From contig JAITKM010000018.1 of assembly GCA_031278395.1 (NCBI GenBank), forward strand, positions 1 to 64,000: a stretch of 64,000 nt of DNA, read 5' to 3'. The position numbers and the translations under genes were made by a program. Source of the stretch: Deltaproteobacteria bacterium. GTDB taxonomy: Bacteria; Bdellovibrionota_C; UBA2361; SZUA-149; JAITKM01. Position 1 is the stretch's first letter. Each line of letters begins with the position of its first letter. The notes below the pieces were generated by a model. That model saw nothing but the letters and a program-made list of their open reading frames with translations, did not search any database and was not told where the DNA came from. Shown here piece after piece: positions 48,408 through 56,759 of this stretch.

Positions 48408-50365
48408 AAACAATCTAAACCTATAGCCACAGCCGGGAAGTTTTCTTGAAATTCTTTAGACTGAGAAAATTTAATTTTTAAAGCGAGGTTTTTGTTGAGT
48501 GTGAATCTGTTATCTAGCGCTATTTCATAGCTCTGATGGTTGTCTCCCCAAAAGTAGTTAGTGCCAGTTAAGTAAAAATTAGTTGCCCAAATATCCGTCC
48601 AATATAACAGAAATCCACTTTTAGCGCCGCCCCCAATTGCATAATCCTGAGCATAGTGGCGACTAGTTGTTGAGTTTAGTAGTAGCAGGTTATAGAACAG
48701 ACTATTTTGTTTTAGTCCCCAAGTTAATCCAAGTCCGCCTCCCAGAGAATAAACACTGTGATTTTCTTTTTTATCAAAGGCTAGTCTTTGCATATCAAGC
48801 TTAAATTCCCAAGAAATTGGGGTAAACATTGGGGTGATTGGTGAATATGATTTTAATTGTAACGGAACAAATGCATTAAGTTTAAAATTTTCATGTTGTT
48901 GGTAACTAATTATTGTTTTAAAAAATAAAAGTTCCGAGCCAATTTTGAACCCTCCTTGAGGATCTAATAATTCATGATAGGCAAAATTAAACTGCAAATT
49001 GTAAAAGAACTGGCTGTTATAATAGCTGCTAGTTAGATTAAATTTGCTGCTTTCATGTCCTTCATCTGGTCTAATACTTGGCGTTTCTATGCTAATAGGT
49101 TTTGAAATGACATCAATTTGGCTACGTTTATTAAGTAAACCCACAGTATGTTCACGATAAGTATCAAAACCTAAATATTTATCGGGTAAAGTATAGGAAA
49201 GATAATCAATAGCTAAATCCAAAATCTTAGCTTTTTCTGTAGGAGTTAAAGCCAATTGGTCAAGGTAATTAAGGTTGGTGTCAGCGTCAGCCATTTTTTT
49301 AGCTAAGCTAATTTCTTTAGTGTTTGCCAGTTGCGCTGACTTAGAAAGTTTAGTTTGTAAAGCAGGACGAAAACGAATTTCGCCTATTAAGCCGTTAATT
49401 TTTGTAAGTTCTTTGATTGAATCAATGGGTGTAATCCAAGTTTGAAACTTTTCAGTTAGGCGCAGTTCGGGACGACCAGCTTCCAGTAATGCCAATAAAA
49501 TGTAGGCGCAATTGTCGTCAAAATAGTAGTAGTTAATATTGCTTTCTCTAAGCTCCCACAAATTAGCGACTAACATTTCAGCTTCTGCCTTAGTAAAATT
49601 TAAATCGTATTCCCAGATGTCACGGTTTTCGCTGTCGCCATACATGTTAACTCGGTCATAGTAGTTATTGATAATAAAGTAACCATGATACGCCCCTAAT
49701 AAACCTTTAAGAGCGTAAAGTAGAGCGCTGTCTTGAGCGTTGGTTTGGGCTGAGTAGCTAGCAGTGTAGTAAAGTAGTTCGTCTTGATTATGCTGAGGGT
49801 TTTGGTTAATCCGAATTAATGTATGCCCAAAAGCCGAAGCAGGGCTATTAATATAAGCTGAAGGGAAGATGAGAGTTAGGCTTTCTGGGGCAATTGCTGA
49901 AAACCATTCTTGAAAACGTTTGCAATTAGGTTTAGTGATTTTGGAATAATCAAAATGTAGTTGTTTAGCTAGCCAAGCATAGCGTGCAGGGAAGCGGCAT
50001 TGCGGGTTAGTATCTGAAACATCAGTCGTGTTTAAAGCGAAAATGGTTGCTAGCAGTTCAGCTTGAGCTGAATATTTTCCGTCTTCTGCAAGAAAAAATT
50101 GTGGATCGTCAATAAGGCTTTTGGTAATTGTGCTGGATTGCTTAGCGTTACAAGCAGTCTCGGCTAAAGTCCCAAGCCAACCAGTTTTATGTTGTAGCAG
50201 AGCAAGCCATTGTAAATTTTGGTGCAGTTTATTTTCAACAGCTGTTTGGGCAAGAGTATTTAAGTATTGAGTTAGTTCGTTGTGACTTGCAAAGGCAGTG
50301 TTCTGAGAGCTGGAAAGCGCTAGCAAAAGATATAAGTATAAAGATATGGAGAGTAAGTTTTTCAA
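48401..50365 (-). CDS. DUF4105 envelope protein with barrel-like C-terminus
   Basis: A 654-residue exported protein with a signal peptide (about 1-26, ending AFA). The conserved DUF4105 (Lnb N-terminal periplasmic) block contains ESLTLIFPSAYINSPASAFGHTLIRI (about 170-195) and a later Tyr-rich FDDNCAYILLALLEAG segment with the Cys expected of this papain-like fold. The last about 220 residues have alternating amphipathic strands and end in Phe, like an outer-membrane barrel. Enzyme activity is inferred only from the conserved His and Cys. Confidence 0.8.
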   Translation of the reverse strand: MKNLLSISLYLYLLLALSSSQNTAFASHNELTQYLNTLAQTAVENKLHQNLQWLALLQHKTGWLGTLAETACNAKQSSTITKSLIDDPQFFLAEDGKYSAQAELLATIFALNTTDVSDTNPQCRFPARYAWLAKQLHFDYSKITKPNCKRFQEWFSAIAPESLTLIFPSAYINSPASAFGHTLIRINQNPQHNQDELLYYTASYSAQTNAQDSALLYALKGLLGAYHGYFIINNYYDRVNMYGDSENRDIWEYDLNFTKAEAEMLVANLWELRESNINYYYFDDNCAYILLALLEAGRPELRLTEKFQTWITPIDSIKELTKINGLIGEIRFRPALQTKLSKSAQLANTKEISLAKKMADADTNLNYLDQLALTPTEKAKILDLAIDYLSYTLPDKYLGFDTYREHTVGLLNKRSQIDVISKPISIETPSIRPDEGHESSKFNLTSSYYNSQFFYNLQFNFAYHELLDPQGGFKIGSELLFFKTIISYQQHENFKLNAFVPLQLKSYSPITPMFTPISWEFKLDMQRLAFDKKENHSVYSLGGGLGLTWGLKQNSLFYNLLLLNSTTSRHYAQDYAIGGGAKSGFLLYWTDIWATNFYLTGTNYFWGDNHQSYEIALDNRFTLNKNLALKIKFSQSKEFQENFPAVAIGLDCFF

Positions 50366-50495
50366 AGGTTTGTTTAGTAAAATTTGTAATACGTATTAAT
50401 ATTTTGTGGAAAAGCTAGCTATCTATTAAATAATATGTTAGAGCAAGGCGTTTTTTTTGTGTGTTAATAAGTATTTTTAAAATCAAAGTTAATAT

Positions 50496-50909
50496 ATGAA
50501 GATAAAATTTTTTTATTTTGGGTTAATAGCGTCATTGATTTTTACTGGATGTAATGCCATTCAGGAGAGTTCGTCAAAAGCTTTTGATAACGCTAATGAG
50601 GTGATACGTTATTATTCAGGGGCTAAAGGACGCAATACTATTGCAGTAAACTCGTCGAATAATAAAGCGCAAAGCAATTATTATAGTAAAAAAAGTGATA
50701 TTTTGAACGATAATTCAATAATTTGGAAAGCGACTAACCGTCCAGACATAAAAGAAGAGGATATTATAACCAATCAAAATAACTTAGCCGCTAAGTTAGA
50801 GACGAAAAATTCGAATGATAACTCAAAATACGGCACGATTAACGCTCAGGTTGTTGAGCAAGAGCTTAACAAGTCGCAAACAACTGATGAAATTTTTGAA
50901 GGATTATAA
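50496..50909 (+). CDS. Putative lipoprotein
   Basis: Unrecognised 137-residue protein. The first 20 residues form a signal with lipobox FTGC. The mature part is Asn/Ser/Lys-rich, low in hydrophobic residues and probably disordered. It lies just upstream of ssrA with 32 nt between. No function can be given. Confidence 0.6.
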   Translation: MKIKFFYFGLIASLIFTGCNAIQESSSKAFDNANEVIRYYSGAKGRNTIAVNSSNNKAQSNYYSKKSDILNDNSIIWKATNRPDIKEEDIITNQNNLAAKLETKNSNDNSKYGTINAQVVEQELNKSQTTDEIFEGL

Positions 50910-50941
50910 TAATAGCGGGGTGGTAGATAATTTTTCTTAAG

Positions 50942-51296
50942 GGGGGTGTTCTGGTTTCGACGTGGATTATGAATCTTTATGTGGCGTGTCTCAGAGCCGT
51001 TGGCTGAGTTAACAAACGGCAAAAATGTAATCGCAAATACTGACGATTATGCAGAAATCGCTTTAGTAGCTTAATACTTTGGCGTCTTTTAGCTAGGTAG
51101 CTTGCGCTTGGTTAAAAGTTAATTTAGCAAACTAGGAAAATGTTGCTGCTTTGACGGCATAACTGAAAATTATTCAAAGCTAGTTATAAAGTTCCTGTCT
51201 GAGGGAGGCGTTATGATGAAATTCAAACTTAGGCTACACACGTAGAGGCATTTAGAAACAAATTCGCGGACGGGGGTTCAATTCCCCCCACCTCCA
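50942..51296 (+). ncRNA. ssrA: tmRNA (transfer-messenger RNA)
   Basis: Rescues stalled ribosomes by trans-translation. The 5' end GGGGGTG pairs with CACCTCC near the 3' end, and the T arm GGGGG-TTCAATT-CCCCC (51272-51288) is perfect. TTCTGGTTTCGACG is the usual 5' conserved stretch. The discriminator is A51296; CCA is not encoded. The tag frame runs 51033-51074 and reads ANTDDYAEIALVA followed by TAA. The ends were set by pairing the acceptor stem, so they may shift by a base. Confidence 0.95.
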
Positions 51297-51425
51297 TTTT
51301 TGGTTTTTCCCTATACATATATTTATATCGTGAACTAACTATAGCGCACAGCTTCCTGCTAGCGCTTTTTACATTTAACTTTATTTAGCTTAAATAATTA
51401 AATCTCTACAGGAGTTTGGAAGTGG

Positions 51426-51800
51426 GTGATGGATAGTGAATTTATTGATAGTGAAGTATTAAACGCTAGCGGTGTTTTGGTGATTAATGACCGTAATGAA
51501 AAAGTCTATGGAGATTCGTATGTTTCACTTGCGCTAAAAAAGAATAAAGAAGGCGCCAAGACAGGTGTTAAGGTTATTCCTTTTGCGGACAGTTATAAAT
51601 ATATGTCAGAGAATGGCACGAAAAAAGTTGAGTTCTTGCTAGATCAGGAAGGGCAAAAAACAGTTAGCACCATTGAGTTTAGTAGTGATGGTAAAACTCT
51701 TAACGGTGTCTCACGTGTCTCTGGTAAAGACCCAGTGAGCGGCAAGAGTTATACTGCGCATTATACTTGGAAAGCCCGACGAGTTAATAAGAAAGGGTAA
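51426..51800 (+). CDS. Unknown small protein, probably truncated at its N-terminus
   Basis: A 124-residue ORF that must use GTG at 51426 or ATG at 51429. The open frame extends upstream to TAA at 51399 (ISTGVWKWV), with no better start and no SD. The sequence (WKWVMDSEFID, later SSDGKTLNGVSRVSGKDPVSG) resembles beta-strand-rich secreted proteins, where GTWKW is normally preceded by a signal peptide. It may be a 5'-truncated gene. The WKWV..EFID segment is shared with the remnant at 29613-29993. Confidence 0.5.
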   Translation: MMDSEFIDSEVLNASGVLVINDRNEKVYGDSYVSLALKKNKEGAKTGVKVIPFADSYKYMSENGTKKVEFLLDQEGQKTVSTIEFSSDGKTLNGVSRVSGKDPVSGKSYTAHYTWKARRVNKKG

Positions 51801-51820
51801 AACGTGGTAATTGCAAAAGG

Positions 51821-51892
51821 GGCGCGACTGGAGACGGTTGCGGAGTCCGCCACTAAATAGTTACTAAAAAGCACGCCCAGGATTGCCTGGGC
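51821..51892 (+). terminator. Two hairpins upstream of the tRNA-Leu fragment
   Basis: GGCG-c-GACT pairs with AGTC-CGCC (51821-51851), followed by a perfect 7-bp stem GCCCAGG-attg-CCTGGGC (51875-51892). Either could end transcription of the upstream ORF. Neither has a T-run directly after it. Confidence 0.4.
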
Positions 51893-51958
51893 TACACAAA
51901 ATCTTATTTTTCTCTCTTTTATTTTTTTGCCACTTCTGCTATAGGGCAGCGACTTCAT

Positions 51959-51980
51959 GCCTGGGTGGTGGAATTGGTAG
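51959..51980 (+). tRNA. 5' fragment of a tRNA-Leu gene (likely left attachment site)
   Basis: The 22 nt from GCCTGGGTGGTGG onward match the 5' end of bacterial tRNA-Leu: acceptor strand, then the GTGGAATTGGTAG D-arm start. After position 51980 the expected ACACGC... is replaced by TTGTGAAGAGGTG and no anticodon or T arm follows. A promoter-like TTTTGCCA/CTATAG pair lies upstream. The simplest reading is that an integrated element interrupts the gene here and carries the rest at its other end. Confidence 0.75.
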
Positions 51981-52154
51981 TTGTGAAGAGGTGTTACTAT
52001 GTTAGTCTACATATTCTATTTAGTTTTATAATTTCCTATACATAAGAATGTTGTTATATTAAGTATTTCTATGTGTTTTTGCTATGTCTAGTTGTGTTTT
52101 TATTTGTTCTAAGTGAAAATGTGCTGCAAAAAATAAAGCTAATATAATGGCAGA

Positions 52155-52184
52155 TTAACAAGCTGGATTTATCCGGCTTGTTAA
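52155..52184 (-). terminator. Strong hairpin at the end of the leftward operon
   Basis: TTAACAAGC-T-GGA pairs with TCC-G-GCTTGTTAA around a TTTA loop, a 13-bp stem with one T-G wobble. It lies 60 nt beyond the stop of the Xis-like gene. The lack of a T-run leaves the terminator role uncertain, but its position fits. Confidence 0.5.
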
Positions 52185-52244
52185 AAGAGATATTGTACTA
52201 TTATATTTTTTTGTATTAAGAAATTGTTGCAGTATACTACCTGA

Positions 52245-52436
52245 TTATAGTCCACTCTTCACGTTACTTTCCCATTTGATTACATCTTCCATTGGATAAA
52301 GTTTTTTGCCTTTTTTTAGCCCACTTGGGTTAAATGCTGGCGGCAGTTTTCCCTCCGACTGAAGTCGGTAAGCCACATTAATATCTATTCGCCAACGTTC
52401 GGCTAACTCTTTTATAGTTAAGAATTTTTTTTCCAT
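52245..52436 (-). CDS. AlpA/excisionase-like helix-turn-helix protein
   Basis: I start at the ATG at 52436 (MEKKFLTIKELAERW), with AGAGG 5-6 nt upstream; the track begins two codons earlier at a GTG. About 63 residues. It has a MerR-type winged helix (KELAERWRIDINVAYRLQSEGKLPPAF), as in AlpA and phage Xis proteins. The place next to the attachment site suggests a role in excision. No integrase accompanies it. Confidence 0.7.
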   Translation of the reverse strand: MEKKFLTIKELAERWRIDINVAYRLQSEGKLPPAFNPSGLKKGKKLYPMEDVIKWESNVKSGL

Positions 52437-52445
52437 AATCACCTC

Positions 52446-52718
52446 TTAAAACGGAATATCATCATTGTCAAAACTTGTTCCAGTGTTACCCAGAGCCTGT
52501 TGTTTATTATCTTGCGTATTATTTTTCCCTTGTTGCTTTGGAGCAAAAGAAAAACTAAAATATTTCTTTTCATCTTTTTCCTTAATCCAGCCAGAAATCC
52601 AATACTCAATATTATTAATTGTGCAGCTGCCAGTATAGTCTGGATGATTAGCTTGTTGCTTGCGTTCGTTTTTAAATAATACTCCTCGATTATTGTTGTT
52701 ATATTGTTGTTGCGTCAT
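52446..52718 (-). CDS. SSB-like phage protein with acidic C-terminal tail
   Basis: A 90-residue protein beginning MTQQQYNNNNRGVLFKNERK with NHPDYTGSCTINNIEYWISGWIK, a layout I know from small phage/plasmid proteins with an OB-like fold. The C-terminus is DNDDIPF, the tip that single-strand DNA-binding proteins use to recruit partners. Its place beside the recombination genes supports an SSB role. This is inference from the tail and context. Confidence 0.6.
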   Translation of the reverse strand: MTQQQYNNNNRGVLFKNERKQQANHPDYTGSCTINNIEYWISGWIKEKDEKKYFSFSFAPKQQGKNNTQDNKQQALGNTGTSFDNDDIPF

Positions 52719-52726
52719 AATTATCC

Positions 52727-52918
52727 TTAATATATTTCCTCTTCAAAAACTAAAAGCTGCTTTAGTTCTTGAACTTGATTGTTAATATTTTTAGTCTGAT
52801 TTAAAATTTTATTCCCTCGCTCATTCACGCTAAGTGCAAGCGGAGTGCCAACTAAAATAATTCCAAAAATAAAATAAATTACAATTCTATCAAACATTGT
52901 AAATTTGCATGTATTCAT
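52727..52918 (-). CDS. Small single-pass membrane protein
   Basis: The ATG at 52918 (MNTCKFTMFDRIVIYF) is preceded by an excellent SD (AAAGGAGG), so I prefer it to the track start at 52963. It gives 63 residues: one membrane helix (about 10-28) and a polar helical tail that may form a coiled coil (NKILNQTKNINNQVQELKQLL). It overlaps the 3' end of the ATPase gene by 4 nt. Function unknown; similar small proteins occur in phage early operons. Confidence 0.55.
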   Translation of the reverse strand: MNTCKFTMFDRIVIYFIFGIILVGTPLALSVNERGNKILNQTKNINNQVQELKQLLVFEEEIY

Positions 52919-54573
52919 ACTAACTCCTCCTTTATCTGTTTGCTTACGCCTTTTTCTATCCAATAAACGTTACCTAAACCCATCTTTTCTAGTTTGGGAG
53001 CTTTAACAGGAAGATTAACCATCATCCCAACAAAGGATTTAAACTTCATTACACTAAGCGCGCTTAATAATCCTTTGCGCCCGTTAGCGTCTAGCAGCTC
53101 TGCTCCGTCTATAACTACAGCGTCTGAGTTATCTAATATCGCTGCGGCTATCTGTAAGGTTACACGCACGCGAAATTGCTCAGAGGCTGACAGGATAGGG
53201 TAAGGACGCCCTGCGAAATAAATAGTTAAATCACGATTAATAGATACTGTTGCCCAGTTAGCTTTTTGACAGATTTCTTTAAGTGATAAATTAAATTCAT
53301 CTAAACCTCGCTCCATTGCCTGCCTACGGATACCGTTTTCGTCTAATGCATCAACTATGACCTGATTAGTAATTATATTATTATGTAAACGTTGTGATTC
53401 TGTGTATTTCTTAAAGGCTTGCAGCTGCAACTCTATCATACATAGTGCTTCACGCTTAGCATTAATTATATGTGTACCGATTGTTGCGCTGCTTATTGTT
53501 TTTAGTTGTTGCACCGCCTCTTGAGCAGATTTTAGTTTTTGTTCGCTCTTATTAAGAGCAGATTGTCTAAATTCTAGTACCTGTAAAGCTTTTGTCATCT
53601 CATCTGATATTTTATCTATCTGTTGTTTTAATGCTGCTACTTCATCCTTAGACATCGAAGAAGTTTTTTTGAGATATAGACCATGTATAATAACATTTTC
53701 TCCACAATATGGGCATGGAACACCTTTCTCCGGCAACGGTGGTAAAGTTTTAGCTTTAAACTCCAAGCTATCGACATTCTGTTTTGCTGATTGATATAAT
53801 TTTTTAGATTTCAGCAGTGCTGATTGCAACTCGGTAATACTATTAGCTTCCTCTGTTAGTTTAGCTCGGACATCGTCTGAGACTGCTTGCTTGCCTATCA
53901 TATCTTCTAATTCTGAATTTAATAGAGTAATTTGCCCTTGCAATGCCTCCTGTGAACTAGTCTGTAATGATGCGTCCCAACCAAATTCCGGTGTCCAAAT
54001 CTCACCTTTTTTAGAGCCGTATTGTTCGCCTGTTACATAAGCCCATTGTGATTTGAAGGATTTACCTTTTTCCTTTGCGGTGTTTAGTTGCGCTTCCCAA
54101 CCATTTATCTCTATTTGTTTCCATAGAGTATCTATCAATTCCTGTTTAATTCCCTTTTTTAATAATTCGTTTTTAAAATCATCTTTAGTGGGTAGACAGT
54201 TTAGAAGTTTTCTTAAATACTCAACCCTTCTTTTTTCATCCATATCAATTATGGATTCTAACCCAGCCGCAACCGTCGAGGCTTTGGGGGGATTAGTTCC
54301 GTTAGTGCGTAATTCTGCTTTAGGGTAATTAATTTCTGCCGCGCCTTCGTCACCTGAAAGTATTACGTTCGCTTCTATTGAGCCAAGCTTAACAAGTAAT
54401 CCTGCATCTTGTTTTTTTAACCCTAGCGGCATTGTAAGTCCACTCAGAGTAGCGGAGATTGGACGCAGTGCAGAAGATTTTCCCTGGTGATTTTGCCCTG
54501 TTAATAGGGCAATAGGGGCAGCTTTTATTGATATATTTTCCGCCCCCATAAAGTTAGTTATTGTTGCTTTCAT
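52915..54573 (-). CDS. Rad50/SMC-like ATPase with zinc-hook-type CxxC
   Basis: A 552-residue ABC-type ATPase. Walker A GQNHQGKSS (about 26-34) is followed by a long coiled-coil region (about 215-420). In it lies a CPYC motif (PEKGVPCPYCGENV, about 291), as in Rad50-type zinc hooks. The C-terminal lobe has a signature-like LSASEQFRVRV (about 459) and Walker B AVVIDGAELLD (about 481). Such proteins hold or process DNA ends. It sits between RecT-like and SSB-like genes, overlapping one and 2 nt from the other. No SbcD/Mre11-type nuclease is adjacent. Confidence 0.75.
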   Translation of the reverse strand: MKATITNFMGAENISIKAAPIALLTGQNHQGKSSALRPISATLSGLTMPLGLKKQDAGLLVKLGSIEANVILSGDEGAAEINYPKAELRTNGTNPPKASTVAAGLESIIDMDEKRRVEYLRKLLNCLPTKDDFKNELLKKGIKQELIDTLWKQIEINGWEAQLNTAKEKGKSFKSQWAYVTGEQYGSKKGEIWTPEFGWDASLQTSSQEALQGQITLLNSELEDMIGKQAVSDDVRAKLTEEANSITELQSALLKSKKLYQSAKQNVDSLEFKAKTLPPLPEKGVPCPYCGENVIIHGLYLKKTSSMSKDEVAALKQQIDKISDEMTKALQVLEFRQSALNKSEQKLKSAQEAVQQLKTISSATIGTHIINAKREALCMIELQLQAFKKYTESQRLHNNIITNQVIVDALDENGIRRQAMERGLDEFNLSLKEICQKANWATVSINRDLTIYFAGRPYPILSASEQFRVRVTLQIAAAILDNSDAVVIDGAELLDANGRKGLLSALSVMKFKSFVGMMVNLPVKAPKLEKMGLGNVYWIEKGVSKQIKEELV

Positions 54574-54575
54574 TT

Positions 54576-55439
54576 TTATTCCTCCCCCCAGTCACTATTA
54601 TCTCCCTGTTCTGGTTTTGCTTCTGTTTTAGACTCAGGCTCTATAAACTTAGGGATTGACGATGTCGTTTCATTCGCCTTCGAGGGGCGACCACGTTTTT
54701 TTATTGTGATAGCTACTTTATTTTTTTCTAACTCCGCTTCTGCTGTCGTCTCTGGCTCGGCGACTTGCGCCATTTGTAACACTGGAGTTTCTAGTTTGGG
54801 TATTTCAGTTTCTTTTACTTCTATTATATCTATAATTTCTTCATGAGATTGTAACCCGTTTAAAATTTCAGCAACATATCGTTTCCCAAAAAAACTCGCT
54901 GCACGATAGGTAAGCATTAATTCAGGCATTGTTTTCCATTTACTGCCTTCTTTATCATACCAGCCTTCTTTAACTGCCATTTCGATTGTTACGGTTGGTG
55001 ATTTTAGGGTTTCGCCTGTAGCTTTTTCTTTACAATACGCAAAACAAGAAAAATCATGTATTTTAAATGATACTTTCTCATATTTTCCTGTCTGATAATT
55101 TTTATAATTATATTCGACCGTTTTTTCTCCTAAGTCTTTTAGGTCAAAGTTTAAGTGAGTAAATCTCCCGCAGGAATTTATAACTGAAATAATATACTGC
55201 GAACTCCAGCAAGGACGTCCTTTAATTATAAAAAGATTTTGCATTACCATCAAAGGCGAAATGTTTTGACGCATTGCGATATCAAGAGCGATCATCATAT
55301 CGCCCTTATTCTTTTTATAAGTCTCTGGTATAATACTGCTGCCAGAAAGGATGTTTATAATTTCATTAATACTTCCAAACTTGCTAAAAATACCAAGTGC
55401 TTTATTGTTATTTACTACTGTGGATATTTCGTTTTCCAT
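54576..55439 (-). CDS. RecT-like single-strand annealing protein with AT-hook
   Basis: A 287-residue protein matching the RecT/Redbeta-type annealing proteins of phages: MMIALDIAMRQNISPLMVMQNLFIIKGRPCWSSQYI and the later PELMLTYRAASFFGKRYVAEILNGL are typical. The C-terminal 80 residues are acidic/polar with an AT-hook-like KKRGRPSKA (about 250), not part of the classic RecT core. It should pair single strands during phage recombination together with the nuclease encoded 1 nt upstream. Confidence 0.75.
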   Translation of the reverse strand: MENEISTVVNNNKALGIFSKFGSINEIINILSGSSIIPETYKKNKGDMMIALDIAMRQNISPLMVMQNLFIIKGRPCWSSQYIISVINSCGRFTHLNFDLKDLGEKTVEYNYKNYQTGKYEKVSFKIHDFSCFAYCKEKATGETLKSPTVTIEMAVKEGWYDKEGSKWKTMPELMLTYRAASFFGKRYVAEILNGLQSHEEIIDIIEVKETEIPKLETPVLQMAQVAEPETTAEAELEKNKVAITIKKRGRPSKANETTSSIPKFIEPESKTEAKPEQGDNSDWGEE

Positions 55440-55440
55440 T

Positions 55441-56283
55441 TTAAATCTCCTTATTAAGATTATTAAAATTAATTTTTTTGTGTGATTTACAAAAATCTGT
55501 GCCCCAAGCCGGGCAATAATCTGGCGTGCACATCATGGAGTTAGGGTTAGGTAACCACGCCCAGATATCGCCGTTTTGGCGGAATTTTTGTAAATCTGAT
55601 TTTATTTTTTGAATTATTTGGTAAGCGATAAGTTCCGCTTCTTTGACGCTATATTCAACTATTATAGGCTCTGGCTGAGGCTTAATTATACCAACCCGTT
55701 TTATGTAAATCTCGCCTATTTTATTTATTCCTATTCCGTTAGAACGGCATAGAAGCGAGTAGCATCCATACTGCGCCTGATTAGCACGATGTACTGTGCC
55801 AGTTTTTAAATCCCAAATTTCTCCTTCGGAGCGGATATCAATGTGTCCTGAAATTATAAAATTATCACCAAAATCTGCTGTGTATTCTTCCTCTATTTTT
55901 ACAGCAGTTAAAAACGATATAGCACCTAAAACAGCATGCGCCATCCTGACAGCTTGATTTATTGCATCGTCCTTTTTTCTCGTTGTATCGTCCCAGATTA
56001 CGCCGTAAGCGATACTCTGCTCAATCGATTCGGCGGCTGTCTCACGCATCGGCTGGATATAGTCACAGCCGTCTTTAATTAATAATAAAGCAGTCTCTAA
56101 AGACTTATGCGTTGCTGTTCCGACAGCCGCTCCGATTGAAATTTGTAATTTATTTATTTTAAATCCGTATTGCGCCAGCTCTTTAAAAAACATTTTAGCC
56201 GCAGCACGTCGTGTGCAGTCTGTATAATGAGGTAGGCTCGATGCCCGTATTATCGTTGTTTTTGGATTATTTTCGTTTCCCAT
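55441..56283 (-). CDS. RecB/Cas4-like PD-(D/E)XK nuclease with putative Fe-S cysteines
   Basis: A 280-residue nuclease. The catalytic core reads GHIDIRSEGEIWDLKTGT (about 148-165), the Asp...(D/E)xK pattern. One Cys near the N-terminus (YTDCTRR, about 23) and three near the C-terminus (CTPDYCPAWGTDFC, about 251-264) match the 4-Cys Fe-S lock of Cas4/AddB-type nucleases. It is the first gene of the leftward arm and would supply resected ends for the RecT-like protein. No cas genes are present, so it is not part of a CRISPR locus. Confidence 0.8.
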   Translation of the reverse strand: MGNENNPKTTIIRASSLPHYTDCTRRAAAKMFFKELAQYGFKINKLQISIGAAVGTATHKSLETALLLIKDGCDYIQPMRETAAESIEQSIAYGVIWDDTTRKKDDAINQAVRMAHAVLGAISFLTAVKIEEEYTADFGDNFIISGHIDIRSEGEIWDLKTGTVHRANQAQYGCYSLLCRSNGIGINKIGEIYIKRVGIIKPQPEPIIVEYSVKEAELIAYQIIQKIKSDLQKFRQNGDIWAWLPNPNSMMCTPDYCPAWGTDFCKSHKKINFNNLNKEI

Positions 56284-56423
56284 GTTTGTCCCGTTAGCGT
56301 TATAATTAGAACATTATACTATAATTGGTAACATTACAATACAAAATGTAACAAAACGAGAAATAATATTTATTATTTAATTATTATAGTTAGTTATATA
56401 TTACAAAAAATAAAAATAATTTA

Positions 56424-56451
56424 TTGACTAATTGTATCTTATAGGATACAA
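56424..56451 (+). promoter_or_regulatory. Promoter and operator of the toxin-antitoxin pair
   Basis: A TTGACT -35 element (56424-56429) is followed by a perfect inverted repeat TTGTATC-ttatag-GATACAA (56432-56451), just before the toxin ATG at 56460. An operator overlapping the promoter fits autorepression by the HigA-like antitoxin. The exact -10 is unclear. Confidence 0.55.
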
Positions 56452-56459
56452 CTACAAAT

Positions 56460-56759
56460 ATGATAATTGAGAAAACAGAAATTTTTGAGAAATGGTTAAA
56501 AAGGTTAAAAGATGAGCAGGCTAAAGGTTGTATTAATATTAAAATAAAAAGAATAGAAACAGAAAATTATTTCGGAGATTGTAGGTCAGTTGGTGATGGA
56601 ATTTTTGAGTTACGTATTTTTGTAGGTCCTGGATATAGAATATATTTTTACTACAAAGACGAAAGGGTTATAATGCTGCTTTGTGGTGGCAATAAAAAAA
56701 CTCAAAAAAGAGATATTAAAACGGCAAAACAAATATTAAAAGGAGAATATAAATTATGA
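56460..56759 (+). CDS. HigB/RelE-like toxin (phage Gp49-like)
   Basis: A 99-residue protein of the RelE/HigB group: TEIFEKWLKRLKDEQAKGCI at the N-terminus and ELRIFVGPGYRIYFYYKDERVIMLLCGGNKKTQKRDI toward the C-terminus are typical of the Gp49-like addiction-module killers. Such toxins cut mRNA on the ribosome. It comes before its antitoxin and overlaps it by 4 nt, the order seen in higBA. Confidence 0.88.
   Translation: MIIEKTEIFEKWLKRLKDEQAKGCINIKIKRIETENYFGDCRSVGDGIFELRIFVGPGYRIYFYYKDERVIMLLCGGNKKTQKRDIKTAKQILKGEYKL

Noticed and set aside
51289-51300. ssrA 3' end as the attachment site of the element
   Set aside because: ssrA is intact and about 660 nt of apparently host DNA separates it from the element; the tRNA-Leu fragment is the better junction.
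55441-56283. Cas4-like nuclease as evidence of CRISPR
   Set aside because: No cas genes and no direct-repeat array were seen in the window; the gene sits in a phage recombination operon.
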